From Sphingomonas sp. (GTDB taxonomy: Bacteria; Pseudomonadota; Alphaproteobacteria; Sphingomonadales; Sphingomonadaceae): a stretch of DNA of 64,000 nucleotides. Below the pieces are notes generated by a model. The model was not told the DNA's origin. It saw only the letters and a program-made list of their open reading frames with translations, and searched no databases. Below are positions 1 through 8,568 of this stretch, piece after piece (within the stretch, counting starts at the first letter, position 1; each line of letters opens with the position of its first letter). The position numbers and the translations under genes are program-made. The stretch spans positions 448,962 to 512,961 of the forward strand of contig NZ_JAFKMA010000002.1 in assembly GCF_017304635.1 (NCBI RefSeq), read 5' to 3'.

Positions 1-2
1 GT

Positions 3-1664
3 GAGGCTGAGCCCGGAATGAGCCAGTGCTCCTCCCTCAGCTTGGTCGATGTCGAGTCCGAACTGCGTTTACTCTTTCCGCCCGTGATCGATCGCTTCCT
101 CGACGCTTGTCTGGCGGATACGGATTGGAGTCAGTTTCGCGCGATCTGCTTTTCGCTGACGGCGCAACAGACCGGTGCCTCGATGGCGCTAGCAAAAAGG
201 ATTAAGGAGCACTGCCCTGATCAATTCATCGTCGTGGGAGGAGCGGCATGTCACGGTGAGATGGGTGCAGCGCTCCTCGAATTATGTCCCGAGTTCGATG
301 TTGCGGTACAGGGTGAAGCCGAGCACGTGCTGCCTGAGCTTATTCGTGCCCTTGACGGCCAAATGTCTTGGGCAGAAGTGTCAGGCGTTAGCTGGCGAGA
401 CGTCCATGGCGAGGTTCGGCGCAATTCCTCGACCAAGCTTCATCAGTTGCGTATCCCGCGGAGCGCGCTGAATTTCGACGCCTACTTTGATCGCATTCGT
501 CGGACTGGGGCGCTGCAGCTGAAGCAAGTTTGGATCCCGTTCGAGAGTAGCCGCGGTTGCTGGTACGGTGAAAAAACGCAGTGCACGTTCTGTGGGCTAA
601 ACGAAATTATTCAGTATCGCGAGCGGGACAATGGGGGTCTTTTAGCCGAGCTTGAAAGTTATGAGCGTCGCTATGCCGTAACGAGTTTTTTTGCGGTTGA
701 CCTCATCATGCCGCGAAGTTTCTTTAAAGGGTTCCTTCCCGACCTGGAGAAAGCGGGCAAGGATTGGAAAATATTCTACGAGGTCAAGTCGAACATGCGT
801 AGAGAGGAGATCGCACTGTTATCGCGATCTGGGGTGACGTGGATCCAGCCCGGTATAGAGAGCCTCGATGATGACGTGCTGGCCCTCATGCGAAAAGGAG
901 TGAAGGCGGCGCATAACGTGCAGACGCTACGCTTATCGCTCGAGGGAAACGTGGCGGTAAGCTGGAATATCATTTTCGGGTTCCCGGGAGAGAAACCGGA
1001 AAGTTACTTTTCGATGGCGGCGCTATTCCCAAGCCTTCACCACCTTGACCCGCCAGGTGGCCTAGGGGTGTTCGAGGTTCACCGGTTCAGCCCGTTTCAC
1101 GACTCCCCGGAGGCGCTCGGTATTGTCGTAAAGGGCCCTCATCCCAAGTATCGTTCAGTTTTTCCGGTCGACGAGAAATTGCTGAACAGGCTGGTCTACC
1201 GTTTCGAATTTGATTTTATCCAGGCGCCGGGCGCAGATTTGGCGCGAGCACATGCGGCGGTCTCAGGAGCCGTCGTTGCGTGGCAGGACGCGCGGCGACG
1301 CGGCGCGGCATTTGAGGCGATAGAATTGAGCAGCGGTGAAATGCTTTTGAAGGACTCACGTCATACATCCAGTGCCGTGACGACAAGATTGAGTGCTCAC
1401 CAATCAGTGTTGCTTGGGTATTTGTTAGAGATGCGAGCAGAAGCTAGGTTGGAAGCCGAATTTGAACGGTTTGCACCATCGGCATATCGCGCTCTCGGTG
1501 GTCGTGAAGGGCTGCCGAGACTGCTCGATCGCTGGGAGCGCGATGGCATTGTCCTGAAATTGTCGGGCTACGTGCAGGGGCTCCCGACACTCCAATCAGC
1601 GTCGGTTCCTGACGAGTTCTTGTCCCGTTCCCGACCGGCGCCGGTCGAAGAGATCGCCGCTTGA
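3..1664 (+). CDS. Cobalamin-dependent radical SAM RiPP maturase, 5' end outside window
   Basis: Probable peptide-modifying radical SAM enzyme of the B12-binding RiPP maturase type (rSAM_ocin_1-like), a family whose characterised members methylate unactivated carbons of ribosomal peptides. The reading frame is open to the window edge. The first ATG (position 18) would leave the B12-binding domain without its usual first strand, so the gene probably begins upstream. Counting from that ATG, residues 1-115 look like the rest of the B12 domain, with a VVGGAACHG stretch. The 4Fe-4S motif is SRGCWYGEKTQCTFCGLN with cysteines 181, 189 and 192, the CX7CX2C spacing typical of this group. An IQPGIESLDDDVL segment follows, as in radical SAM barrels. 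The C-terminal 130 residues probably bind peptide. A transporter pair follows 19 nt downstream. The precursor is not obvious inside the window and may lie upstream. The family call is firm; the reaction is inferred. Confidence 0.85.
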   Translation, partial: EAEPGMSQCSSLSLVDVESELRLLFPPVIDRFLDACLADTDWSQFRAICFSLTAQQTGASMALAKRIKEHCPDQFIVVGGAACHGEMGAALLELCPEFDVAVQGEAEHVLPELIRALDGQMSWAEVSGVSWRDVHGEVRRNSSTKLHQLRIPRSALNFDAYFDRIRRTGALQLKQVWIPFESSRGCWYGEKTQCTFCGLNEIIQYRERDNGGLLAELESYERRYAVTSFFAVDLIMPRSFFKGFLPDLEKAGKDWKIFYEVKSNMRREEIALLSRSGVTWIQPGIESLDDDVLALMRKGVKAAHNVQTLRLSLEGNVAVSWNIIFGFPGEKPESYFSMAALFPSLHHLDPPGGLGVFEVHRFSPFHDSPEALGIVVKGPHPKYRSVFPVDEKLLNRLVYRFEFDFIQAPGADLARAHAAVSGAVVAWQDARRRGAAFEAIELSSGEMLLKDSRHTSSAVTTRLSAHQSVLLGYLLEMRAEARLEAEFERFAPSAYRALGGREGLPRLLDRWERDGIVLKLSGYVQGLPTLQSASVPDEFLSRSRPAPVEEIAA

Positions 1665-1683
1665 TCGCTCATCCGCATCAAGC

Positions 1684-2715
1684 ATGCTTTCTTCTAACGT
1701 GAGCGGAAAGGTTTTCGTGCCGCCGACGCCGACCTCCCCGTCGCGCGTTGATCGGGCGATCGTCGGCGCGATCCTTCGGGAAGCCCTCACGATTCCCGTA
1801 ACAATGGCAGTGTGCTTGGTCGTTTTGCTCGGTACCCTCGCTTGGGGCATCGGCACCGTTAGGCGCTTAGGCAGTGATCGGGCGGCTCTAACCGCGGCTC
1901 TCCTCGTGTCGCTTATGGCAACTGTCGTGCACATTTCATGGCGTAGGAGACTGATTGCGCTGCAGGGAGACGGACTTTGTGTGCCAGGTGCCCGGGCACC
2001 GGGAGCGTCGCTTCGCTATGTCGGATCCTACCATGTTGCAGGCTTAGTCGGCACGACGCTGTTAGTATCGACGGTTACGTTGGACGGCGAAGGTCTCGCG
2101 ATCTCGGCTTATCTCGGCAGCGTCGCAATTGTTGAGCTGGCTTGGCTGATGCTGCATGCCATTCGACGGGCAAGAGGCGATGGCGTATGGCGTAAGACAT
2201 ACAGCAGATTTCGCCTACGATCAGGCGGGTTAGCGTGGCGGGTCATCATTCCGGGTGTGGCAGGAGTGAGCGTGCTTACTTTGGCTGTCGCTCATAACAA
2301 TGCTATGCGAGCGTTCGCCGGTTTTGTCGTATTCGTCGGCTTGATTGCTATCACGCCGGTCAGCGTCAAACTTGTCAATTTCGAGCGCCAGACTGGTCAT
2401 GGAGCACGCGCTATTGTTGGCCGGCGCCTTGCCGCAGGGTTTTGTCTTGGTGTGGTCTTGAGCCCCTGCATCTTGGTGGACCGACCCGGCGCGATGGTGC
2501 TGTACGCCCTATGGGCTGGGGTGATGCTATATCGATGCTGCGAAACCCTAACCTCAATCGTTTTCCCCAAGCCTGTGACCGGCTTCGCTCTCGCAGCCGA
2601 AATCCTGCTGGTAGGCGTCGTTGCGGCCCTGTTTCTGCCGCTTGCGCCAATCGCATACGGATGCGTTACCTGGTATCTCGCTCGACGGGCCAACAAAAAG
2701 CGTTGGATGTTATGA
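1684..2715 (+). CDS. Multi-pass membrane protein, probable ABC exporter permease
   Basis: A 343-residue protein with about eight to ten hydrophobic segments, starting around residues 38-60 and ending with a cluster near 295-330, then a basic tail. I see no recognisable sequence motif. It begins 19 nt after the radical SAM gene, and its stop overlaps the start of the ABC ATPase gene (ATGA at 2712-2715). It is therefore probably the membrane half of an ABC transporter that exports, or gives immunity to, the modified peptide. The role is inferred from gene order and topology. It could instead be an unrelated membrane protein carried in the same operon. Confidence 0.75.
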   Translation: MLSSNVSGKVFVPPTPTSPSRVDRAIVGAILREALTIPVTMAVCLVVLLGTLAWGIGTVRRLGSDRAALTAALLVSLMATVVHISWRRRLIALQGDGLCVPGARAPGASLRYVGSYHVAGLVGTTLLVSTVTLDGEGLAISAYLGSVAIVELAWLMLHAIRRARGDGVWRKTYSRFRLRSGGLAWRVIIPGVAGVSVLTLAVAHNNAMRAFAGFVVFVGLIAITPVSVKLVNFERQTGHGARAIVGRRLAAGFCLGVVLSPCILVDRPGAMVLYALWAGVMLYRCCETLTSIVFPKPVTGFALAAEILLVGVVAALFLPLAPIAYGCVTWYLARRANKKRWML

Positions 2716-3422
2716 GCCGCATCGACATTCGTAAGGTCAGCGTGGTTCGAGGCGGAACGCCGGTCGTTCACCGCGCGACATTCGGTGTCGCAGCCAGTAC
2801 TTGGTTCGGCGTGATCGGTGCAAACGGTTCTGGCAAGACCTCGTTGCTTCGTGCAATCGCCGGACGTCTCGACATTGCCGAGGGTGAATGTGCAATTGCC
2901 GGCACAGAGTTGTCGACCGATCGGTTCCGACGCGCGCAATGCATCGGCTTCATGCCAACTATTGAATCGCTACCGACCGTGCTGACTGGAAGGCAGATTC
3001 TTCGATTGGCGGCGCCGCGAGGATCTGACGGCCTGCATTCCCTGGGTCCCATCAACGCGGCGCTGCACATTGGCGCGCTCTTGGATCAGCCGGTCGCCCA
3101 TTTCTCGTCGGGCATGCGTCAGCGACTAGCCATTGCTTGCGCATTCGCGTCGGGTGCCTCTGCGATCATCCTTGACGAACCATTCAACTGGCTTGATCCA
3201 GTTGCCGCCTTTGACACCCGTACGGCTTTGGCGGCGATGGTCGCTGCCGGACTGACCCTCGTAACGGCGCTCCATGACATGTCGGTGTTTGCGCGGTGTT
3301 GCCACGCCGGTATCGTAATGAGCGATGGTGCCGTCGCCCTAAGCTTGTCCGACAGCGACCTGCGCCACGGCCAGCAGGATCCTGCTGCCTTTGAGGATCG
3401 CCTGATTGCTGCGCTGCGGTAA
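2712..3422 (+). CDS. ABC transporter ATP-binding protein
   Basis: A 236-residue ATPase subunit with all the expected motifs. Walker A is GANGSGKTS at residues 36-44, the signature is FSSGMRQRLA at 131-140, Walker B is AIILDEP at 151-157, and the H-loop histidine is at 188. The start ATG at 2712 overlaps the stop of the membrane protein gene, which indicates translational coupling. A longer open frame runs upstream to 2442, but it overlaps the membrane protein and adds no domain. The domain is short, as in exporters of small peptides or antibiotics (CcmA/NatA-like). It presumably powers the adjacent membrane protein. It ends the rightward operon; the next gene is convergent. Confidence 0.9.
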   Translation: MSRIDIRKVSVVRGGTPVVHRATFGVAASTWFGVIGANGSGKTSLLRAIAGRLDIAEGECAIAGTELSTDRFRRAQCIGFMPTIESLPTVLTGRQILRLAAPRGSDGLHSLGPINAALHIGALLDQPVAHFSSGMRQRLAIACAFASGASAIILDEPFNWLDPVAAFDTRTALAAMVAAGLTLVTALHDMSVFARCCHAGIVMSDGAVALSLSDSDLRHGQQDPAAFEDRLIAALR

Positions 3423-3446
3423 GATGGCCGGTGGCTCGGCACCAGG

Positions 3447-3995
3447 TCAGCCGCGTGGGCTGAACAGTCCATTTTGATCCGACATGTGATGATCACCTCG
3501 TCGCGCATCACCGATGGCGGTTAGCCGCTGCGCGGTGCTGGCCCAAGTTTCCAAGAGGCTGAGGCCCCGATCTGACAGGGCCACGTGTGACCGACGGCGG
3601 TCCTCGGCGTCTTCTCGCCGCTTCACCAAACCTTCTCGTTCCAACGCTGCCAAATGTCGCAAAGCGGTGCTGGGCGCGGCGGCGGCGGCGGCGCAAGCAC
3701 TTGTCACGGACACTACCGCCCCGCACGCTCGAGCGACGTAAAGATCAAGGAGCAGATCCCACGCTGGCTCGCCGAAGAGCTTGGCATGGCCTCCAAACAC
3801 CGACTCCCGGCTGCGGCGTGCCCGGTAGATCGCTCGGATGTACCCGACCCGGCTGTCGCTGTTGACGTCGTCGGCGCCAGTCGAAAGTGTCGGATTTTGG
3901 CAAGCTGAAGCGCCGCATCCGTGCCATTCGACCAACAACGCCTGGATATCATCAAGAAATTGCGGAGCGGTCCGCGACCGGGCGTTATCGTTCAT
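3447..3995 (-). CDS. MarR-type winged-helix regulator
   Basis: A 182-residue protein. Residues 70-150 look like a winged helix of a type common in sphingomonads: GEPAWDLLLDLYVA, then a helix-turn-helix segment containing APSTALRHLAALEREGL, then the wing with DRRRSHVALSDRG. The first 50 residues are not recognised. The gene is convergent with the ABC operon and leads leftward genes of unrelated kind. Its target is unknown. The helix-turn-helix is alanine-rich (ACAAAAAAPST), unlike most family members, and could bind DNA less well. The family is clear; the function is not. Confidence 0.75.
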   Translation of the reverse strand: MNDNARSRTAPQFLDDIQALLVEWHGCGASACQNPTLSTGADDVNSDSRVGYIRAIYRARRSRESVFGGHAKLFGEPAWDLLLDLYVARACGAVVSVTSACAAAAAAPSTALRHLAALEREGLVKRREDAEDRRRSHVALSDRGLSLLETWASTAQRLTAIGDARRGDHHMSDQNGLFSPRG

Positions 3996-4007
3996 GGGGG
4001 TGCTTAC

Positions 4008-4436
4008 TTACGTTGCTGCGACACGAAGGCGGCAGCGTCGTCGATATCGGACAGTACCCCCGCCGACGATCAGCGGAAGCGGTAGCGCGAAAAGCCGCAG
4101 GGCCAAGCCATAGGAAAACGGTGGTGTCGAATGTGCCAGCATGACGATCTCCGTCAGCACTGCATCGAGTTGAAACATCGCTGCCCACATCGGCCAGTAT
4201 CGGTCGGCGGTACAAGCTAGGACGATCAAGGCGATCGCTTCGCACGCGTCGACCGCGAAAAACCAAGCGTCCGTGGTGATGTACAATTGTCCCGAATGCG
4301 CTGCTGCAACGTTTGACAATATCATCCCACACAGAATGATAGCGGCGCCCCATCGCTCCGGTTTGCCACCACCGACCAAGGCGAAAACACTGCCCCACAG
4401 AAGGCCGGCAAGATAAATATATTGGTAGATCGACAT
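4008..4436 (-). CDS. Hypothetical membrane protein, 142 aa
   Basis: No family recognised. The sequence has four likely membrane helices: residues 5-22, 30-46, 62-80 and 108-126. Short polar loops separate them, and the tail is strongly basic (VRYRRRCRLR), which suggests a cytoplasmic C-terminus. The N-terminus MSIYQYIYLAG has no signal cleavage site. A slightly longer frame overlaps on the same strand but does not match membrane topology. It lies between the MarR-type gene and a small soluble protein gene, all leftward. Sphingomonad genomes carry many such four-helix proteins of unknown role. Confidence 0.6.
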   Translation of the reverse strand: MSIYQYIYLAGLLWGSVFALVGGGKPERWGAAIILCGMILSNVAAAHSGQLYITTDAWFFAVDACEAIALIVLACTADRYWPMWAAMFQLDAVLTEIVMLAHSTPPFSYGLALRLFALPLPLIVGGGTVRYRRRCRLRVAAT

Positions 4437-4478
4437 GCCAGCCCGCTTTTACAACCGAGGCGCAAGCGAAGCGCATCG

Positions 4479-4832
4479 TCAGGCAACCTTATCACGCTTG
4501 ATCGGCGTGATAACAGCGCCGTGGGGCGTGCCGGGGGCGGGCAGGGGGCACAGTGCGCCGCTGTCTTCCATGACGTTATGCTTCACGGCGCAGTCGACAA
4601 CCTCGCGATGAGCGCGTGCCAACTCTCCAAGGCCTTCGGTCAGTTTTGCCACGCCTGCGCCTAGTAACTCGACGCCGCGCTGGCATTCTAGATTATGAAA
4701 CGCATCACTTTGACGTGCTTCGAACATCGCAGTGCCTAAGGCAAAGATGTCGATCATCGTCTTATTGGCGGAGTGCTCTGCCGCGTGAAAAGCAGTAGCG
4801 ATCTTCTCGGCGTGACGGGTAATTTCGGACAT
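4479..4832 (-). CDS. Hypothetical helical protein, 117 aa
   Basis: No family recognised. The start at 4832 is set by a strong ribosome binding site: on the minus strand GGAGGAAGAC lies immediately before ATG. A longer frame beginning near 4889 lacks one and overlaps the end of the LuxR-type gene. The product is soluble and mostly helical (ITRHAEKIATAFHAAEHSA near the start), with no cysteine pairs except one in the tail (GALCPLPAPG). It lies just downstream of the LuxR-type regulator in the same direction and may be co-transcribed with it. Confidence 0.6.
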   Translation of the reverse strand: MSEITRHAEKIATAFHAAEHSANKTMIDIFALGTAMFEARQSDAFHNLECQRGVELLGAGVAKLTEGLGELARAHREVVDCAVKHNVMEDSGALCPLPAPGTPHGAVITPIKRDKVA

Positions 4833-4885
4833 TGTCTTCCTCCACGATGGCAGGCCATCGCGCGCGAGTTTGGGACCAGAGAAGG

Positions 4886-5344
4886 TCAACGGATACCGAG
4901 GGCGATCTCTTGAGCGACCCGCAGTCCGGTTGTCAGCTGAGCAAAGATGAAAATGATCGCAAGTGCTCCCGCCAATATCCAGGCAAGGCGCCTCACGACC
5001 GTTAGCTCATTGTTTTCCTTCCCGTTACGAAAGATTGACAGCTCGCTCGCCCATCGGAGAAGCGGGCTTCGCTCCGGAGCGACTGGTGTCATTGACGATA
5101 TGGAAGAGGCAACCTCTGGCGGTTCCGTAGGTAAATCTACGTAGGCGGGCACCTGTTCAATGACCCGGACAGCTTCGAGGCGGCTACGCGCACCCAATGT
5201 TGATATTGCCCGGGCGATGTGCGTATCGACGGTCCTAGGAGAGATACCGAGTTCTCGCGCAATTTCCTTTGACCGCAAGCCTCGCCCCGCCAGCTCAAGG
5301 ATTTCGCGCTCTCGGGGGCTAAGTTGCTCAATGGGATGCGACAT
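4886..5344 (-). CDS. LuxR-family regulator with C-terminal membrane anchor
   Basis: A 152-residue protein. Residues 6-65 form a LuxR/GerE helix-turn-helix, including LSPREREILELAGRGLRSKEIA and GISPRTVDTHI. A linker follows, then one hydrophobic segment at about residues 121-142 (LAWILAGALAIIFIFAQL). There is no receiver or autoinducer domain. DNA-binding LuxR proteins tethered to the membrane by a C-terminal helix are common in sphingomonads; what they sense is not known to me. The start codon matches the usual N-terminus of the domain. It could respond to membrane state or to proteolytic release, but that is speculation. Confidence 0.8.
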   Translation of the reverse strand: MSHPIEQLSPREREILELAGRGLRSKEIARELGISPRTVDTHIARAISTLGARSRLEAVRVIEQVPAYVDLPTEPPEVASSISSMTPVAPERSPLLRWASELSIFRNGKENNELTVVRRLAWILAGALAIIFIFAQLTTGLRVAQEIALGIR

Positions 5345-5754
5345 CGTTTCCGTCCGCCGTGATTCGGTTCAGACTAAAGTGGAGGAAATCACGGTTCAAT
5401 TTGATTATGCTACAGTACGGACGATCAACGCTGATCGCCCTGTCCGGCGCCTCAATTGACCAGCAAGTTGACCGGCAGTGGTGACCTGATCTGTCAATGG
5501 TGCACTTCGGGCTGCTTCGGCGGCTCGCCGAATCGCCGCTGCGTGACGATGCGTTGCTGGCCGATCGTTCGGCCGGTCCTGCGCCGCGGTTGACCGTACG
5601 GCGTTTGCGGAAATGCAAAGCCTACTCGACACAATCGCGCAGACCGACATCCTCGTGTGACCCTCAGTGCTCGTTGAGCACGTGATCGTCATTGGCGCGA
5701 CTGCGGCCAGCCCTGCAAAGGCGGCCACATGCTGATCATCGCTGGCCCTAAGTA
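5345..5754. other. Stretch without a convincing gene
   Basis: Upstream of the LuxR-type gene. Short open frames exist on both strands, but none has a family resemblance, good ribosome binding site or plausible composition. It presumably holds the LuxR-type promoter at its left end. Confidence 0.4.
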
Positions 5755-5808
5755 ATGCTGCTGGCTATCGCGACCTCACGCGAACCGGGTGTTGCCAGTC
5801 GTCCTACC

Positions 5809-6003
5809 GTGCAAATCAAGTTACAGAAGCGCAGTGAAAATTTGTCCTTTCATGCGACCTGGGAAAGCGAGCTAAAGTCGTCCGTTCACGCGGACGTTTT
5901 TGTCGACGATGTAGCTGCCAGTCGCCGCGCGATCGAGCTCGTCAAGCTTTCCAAGCACGGATCGATGTCCGTACTGACAACAGGTGCGGAACACTTAAAC
6001 TGA
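5809..6003 (+). CDS. Small protein, paralogue of the one at 18088
   Basis: A protein of about 64 residues from a GTG at 5809; an ATG at 5755 would add 18 residues. The family is unknown to me. The C-terminal half, HADVFVDDVAASRRAIEL, matches HMDVCADDTAARRRASEL in the small gene at 18088-18273, including the DD.AA.RRA.EL core and a later V..G..H pattern. This second copy is the main evidence that it is a gene. It lies alone, with AT-rich DNA downstream. Function unknown. Confidence 0.45.
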   Translation: MQIKLQKRSENLSFHATWESELKSSVHADVFVDDVAASRRAIELVKLSKHGSMSVLTTGAEHLN

Positions 6004-6426
6004 GTAATCGCGCACTTGATCTAACGAGATCACGAAGACATCTGTTATAGGAGCCGGGTGGCTGGCGCGAATGTCCAGGCAGTCGCTAAAGGCGCCAGTA
6101 CATGCCCTCAAGCATGAGCACAACGCCCGGTCAAATTTGGCGCGTAACGCCAAAGAAAATAGGAGGAGATTTCATGCGAAATGCGACTCTCTACTGTTTA
6201 ACGTGAATAAACATTAAAGACCTATACAGCTAGGTGGGTCTGGTGACTGCGATCTATAAAAGAGCGATATTTAGGTGGAGATTGATACTACAACAGACTC
6301 TTGTCAATTTATGGAATTTATGATTCTGCGCCGGCATGATGTAAAAAACGTTTGAGCTCGTGCTCGCCGTTGACGCAAGATTGCGCCATCAGCCCGAGGC
6401 CGGCCACGACGTAGCCACTCAATTAA
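6004..6426. other. AT-rich intergenic stretch
   Basis: Noticeably richer in A and T than the surroundings, above all 6180-6350. It contains a ten-codon open frame with a strong ribosome binding site (listed separately) and no other supported feature. It lies downstream of the leftward biosynthetic genes and probably marks an insertion boundary or promoter-rich acquired DNA. Confidence 0.4.
6176..6208 (+). CDS. Possible 10-residue mini-ORF
   Basis: AGGAGGA at 6163-6169 stands 6 nt before an ATG, followed by MRNATLYCLT and a stop. The ribosome binding site is close to ideal, unusually strong for chance. It may be a leader peptide, the remains of a broken gene, or coincidence. No downstream gene on this strand is close enough to be an obvious target. 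Confidence 0.2.
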
Positions 6427-7401
6427 TCATTCGTTCGGCGCACCGGCTTTTTCACTGACCGCCAACCGTGTGCCTCGAGAGAAATCGGTGGACGAAGACA
6501 CAAGGCGATCGAGCAGCGTTTCGACCGCAATGGCCGCGCGGAAGTTCTTTTCGATGCGGGCCGTGTCGCCTCGCGTTAACGCATCTACACACGCCAGGAT
6601 TCCGGTCTCGATCAGGTCTTCCTCGACGATGCTGTCCATATTGCGTGCGGCGACGAAATGGGTCTGGCGCGGTACGCCAGTGAACCATTCTCTCGTTTCC
6701 AGATCTAATCGAACGCTTTGCCCGCCCGCACGCGCCTCGACCCAAGCATGGCGCATCGGACGGTCAAGCGAACTGGAAATGTAGAGATGGTCTACGCCAA
6801 TGCGCATCTTGGCGAAAAAGCCGTGATGATTGCGACAGGCGCTCTCGATCACGACTGGACGACGAGTATGGCATCGGTTCCCGCCGAGAAGGCGCAGGCC
6901 GAGCGCGATTTGATGGAAGCCCTCATATCCAAAGGCGCCCCTGTCGTTGTCGACGAAGCGACCAATGTCTTTGGTTCTGTCTTTGGCGAAGTCGATCTGC
7001 ACAACGGTGGGTCCGCCTTCGCGCAGCAGGTTCACGTGCCGCCGATACAGGCTCACGCAGCGTGCGTAGCTGTATTGAGACTGCACCATGATCCTGCCCG
7101 ATTTGCCGAAAGACGCGAACGAGATAACCTCGCCGGGACGCCCGATAGGCTTTTCCACGATTGCGCCGGCGAGGGGACACCGAGTACGAATGAGTTGGAT
7201 GTACGCGAGATGTGTCGCTGTTGGTGTGCAGATATGCCAGATGGCGTCGGTAGGTGCGGACTGCAGCGCATCTTCAAGGTCGGTCGCGAAGTCTGGTTCC
7301 GCGCTGTCCAATATCGCAACGATCGTACGGCCGGCATTGACGAGCACGCGCTCATGATGGCGTCCAGCGACGCCCGCGCCAATGATCACATGCGCACTCA
7401 C
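6427..7401 (-). CDS. Gfo/Idh/MocA-type NAD(P)-dependent oxidoreductase
   Basis: A 324-residue protein with an N-terminal Rossmann motif GAGVAGRHHERVL (residues 8-20) and the EKPIG motif at 83-87, in which the family's catalytic lysine lies. Known members oxidise or reduce sugars, cyclitols and related small molecules with NAD(P). The C-terminal domain is divergent, so substrate cannot be read. It overlaps the upstream adenylate-forming enzyme gene by 4 nt (ATGA at 7398-7401) and is the last gene of the leftward operon. It probably acts on the product of that enzyme or on a carbohydrate-like building block. Confidence 0.8.
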   Translation of the reverse strand: MSAHVIIGAGVAGRHHERVLVNAGRTIVAILDSAEPDFATDLEDALQSAPTDAIWHICTPTATHLAYIQLIRTRCPLAGAIVEKPIGRPGEVISFASFGKSGRIMVQSQYSYARCVSLYRRHVNLLREGGPTVVQIDFAKDRTKDIGRFVDNDRGAFGYEGFHQIALGLRLLGGNRCHTRRPVVIESACRNHHGFFAKMRIGVDHLYISSSLDRPMRHAWVEARAGGQSVRLDLETREWFTGVPRQTHFVAARNMDSIVEEDLIETGILACVDALTRGDTARIEKNFRAAIAVETLLDRLVSSSTDFSRGTRLAVSEKAGAPNE

Positions 7402-8564
7402 GCAAACACCAGATAGCGTGCAAACTTTTCGTTCGCCGCGAACACCGCGGGTTGAACTTCAATCTCAGCCCATGACGGCAGTTCAGTCGAGAGGAAGCGG
7501 CTGACATGCCGCAGAACTCGCTCCTTGTCGTGCTCTTGATCAGCGAATTGAAGGCGCGTGATGACGCGCCGCCCATGATGCAATTGCACTTGGAATTCTT
7601 CGATTGGCAGTCCGAGCCGCATCAGTCCGCTGAGACGCGTTGGCGACATAATTGTCCCGTCGGCAAAATGAAAGAGCGGGACCACGCGTCCGTCGAGGCT
7701 CTCGATCCACCGCCATTTGGCGCCACAGGGACATGGCTCGTCGCTGATCCGACCAAAGTCACCGGTCTTATACGACCGGATTGCCAGCGCCGAGTTGAAG
7801 TCGTTCGAGACTACAAGCTCACCGGGCACTGCCGGATGGTCATCGCGCACCACGACTTCCGATTCGAAAACATGCATGCGCGTTTCACGACATTCTGAAG
7901 CAATTACGCCGGCTTCGGACGTCGCATAGATAGACGTCAGTCGCGAGCGAAACGTCTCTTCCGCGCATCGGCGCAGTTCTTCACTCGTCGCTGCCCCGCC
8001 GACGATTAGAAGGCTGTGCTCAGCCATGCGGAACCCGCCAGCTGTAACCAGCGCGGCCAGAACCGAGGGCTTGGTCGACACGATCTCGGGTACGACACTT
8101 CCCGCGAGATCGATAAGCGAAGCCAGCTCACATGGTTTGCTGACATCCACCGATAGTCGAGCCACGATACCATTTGAATGGATTGGATCGACGGCAAGCG
8201 AGCCGACCTCGTCGGCGAGGTCGGTGATGACCAAGGCAACATAAGGCAGAGGTCCCAAACGGGAGCCAAACGCCATCTGCCAGGCTTTGTGAAACACCGC
8301 ATATTTTAGATCGAGATAGAAGTCCGCCGCGTAGGGAACGGCGAGTGGCAATCCGGTGGTTCCAGACGTCGTTTTCCACCACGTTTCTCTCTTATCCGCT
8401 CCGGCGGTCGTGTCGGACTGCAGAGCGAGCCGGAGATGCGACTTGTCGGTGAGTGTGTTGTTATCGTCGCCAACTGGTGTCCGGACAGCGCGACCATCGA
8501 ACCGTTCAAGGCGTTGCAGCGCGGTCTCGCGATAGCCCAACAGAAGCAGGTACTCGGTCGCCAT
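7398..8564 (-). CDS. PaaK-like adenylate-forming enzyme
   Basis: A 388-residue member of the acyl-AMP/CoA ligase superfamily, closest in style to phenylacetate-CoA ligase-like and coenzyme F390 synthetase-like proteins. It has the phosphate-binding motif TTSGTTGLP (residues 65-73), SIYATSEAGVIASE near the middle, and YKTGDFGRI with a short CPCG zinc-type pair. It would activate a carboxylate with ATP. The ATG at 8564 is the first standard start; the frame stays open upstream but has no ATG, GTG or TTG for well over 100 nt. A 10-bp hairpin ends 5 nt before this ATG. It lies between a small peptide gene and an oxidoreductase gene, all leftward. The activated substrate may be the peptide C-terminus or a free acid; nothing here decides this. 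Confidence 0.75.
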   Translation of the reverse strand: MATEYLLLLGYRETALQRLERFDGRAVRTPVGDDNNTLTDKSHLRLALQSDTTAGADKRETWWKTTSGTTGLPLAVPYAADFYLDLKYAVFHKAWQMAFGSRLGPLPYVALVITDLADEVGSLAVDPIHSNGIVARLSVDVSKPCELASLIDLAGSVVPEIVSTKPSVLAALVTAGGFRMAEHSLLIVGGAATSEELRRCAEETFRSRLTSIYATSEAGVIASECRETRMHVFESEVVVRDDHPAVPGELVVSNDFNSALAIRSYKTGDFGRISDEPCPCGAKWRWIESLDGRVVPLFHFADGTIMSPTRLSGLMRLGLPIEEFQVQLHHGRRVITRLQFADQEHDKERVLRHVSRFLSTELPSWAEIEVQPAVFAANEKFARYLVFA

Positions 8565-8568
8565 GTCC

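Noticed and set aside
5405-5728. A 107-residue minus-strand frame upstream of the LuxR-type gene
   Set aside because: The start looks vaguely like a signal peptide, but there is no binding site, family or coding character after residue 25.
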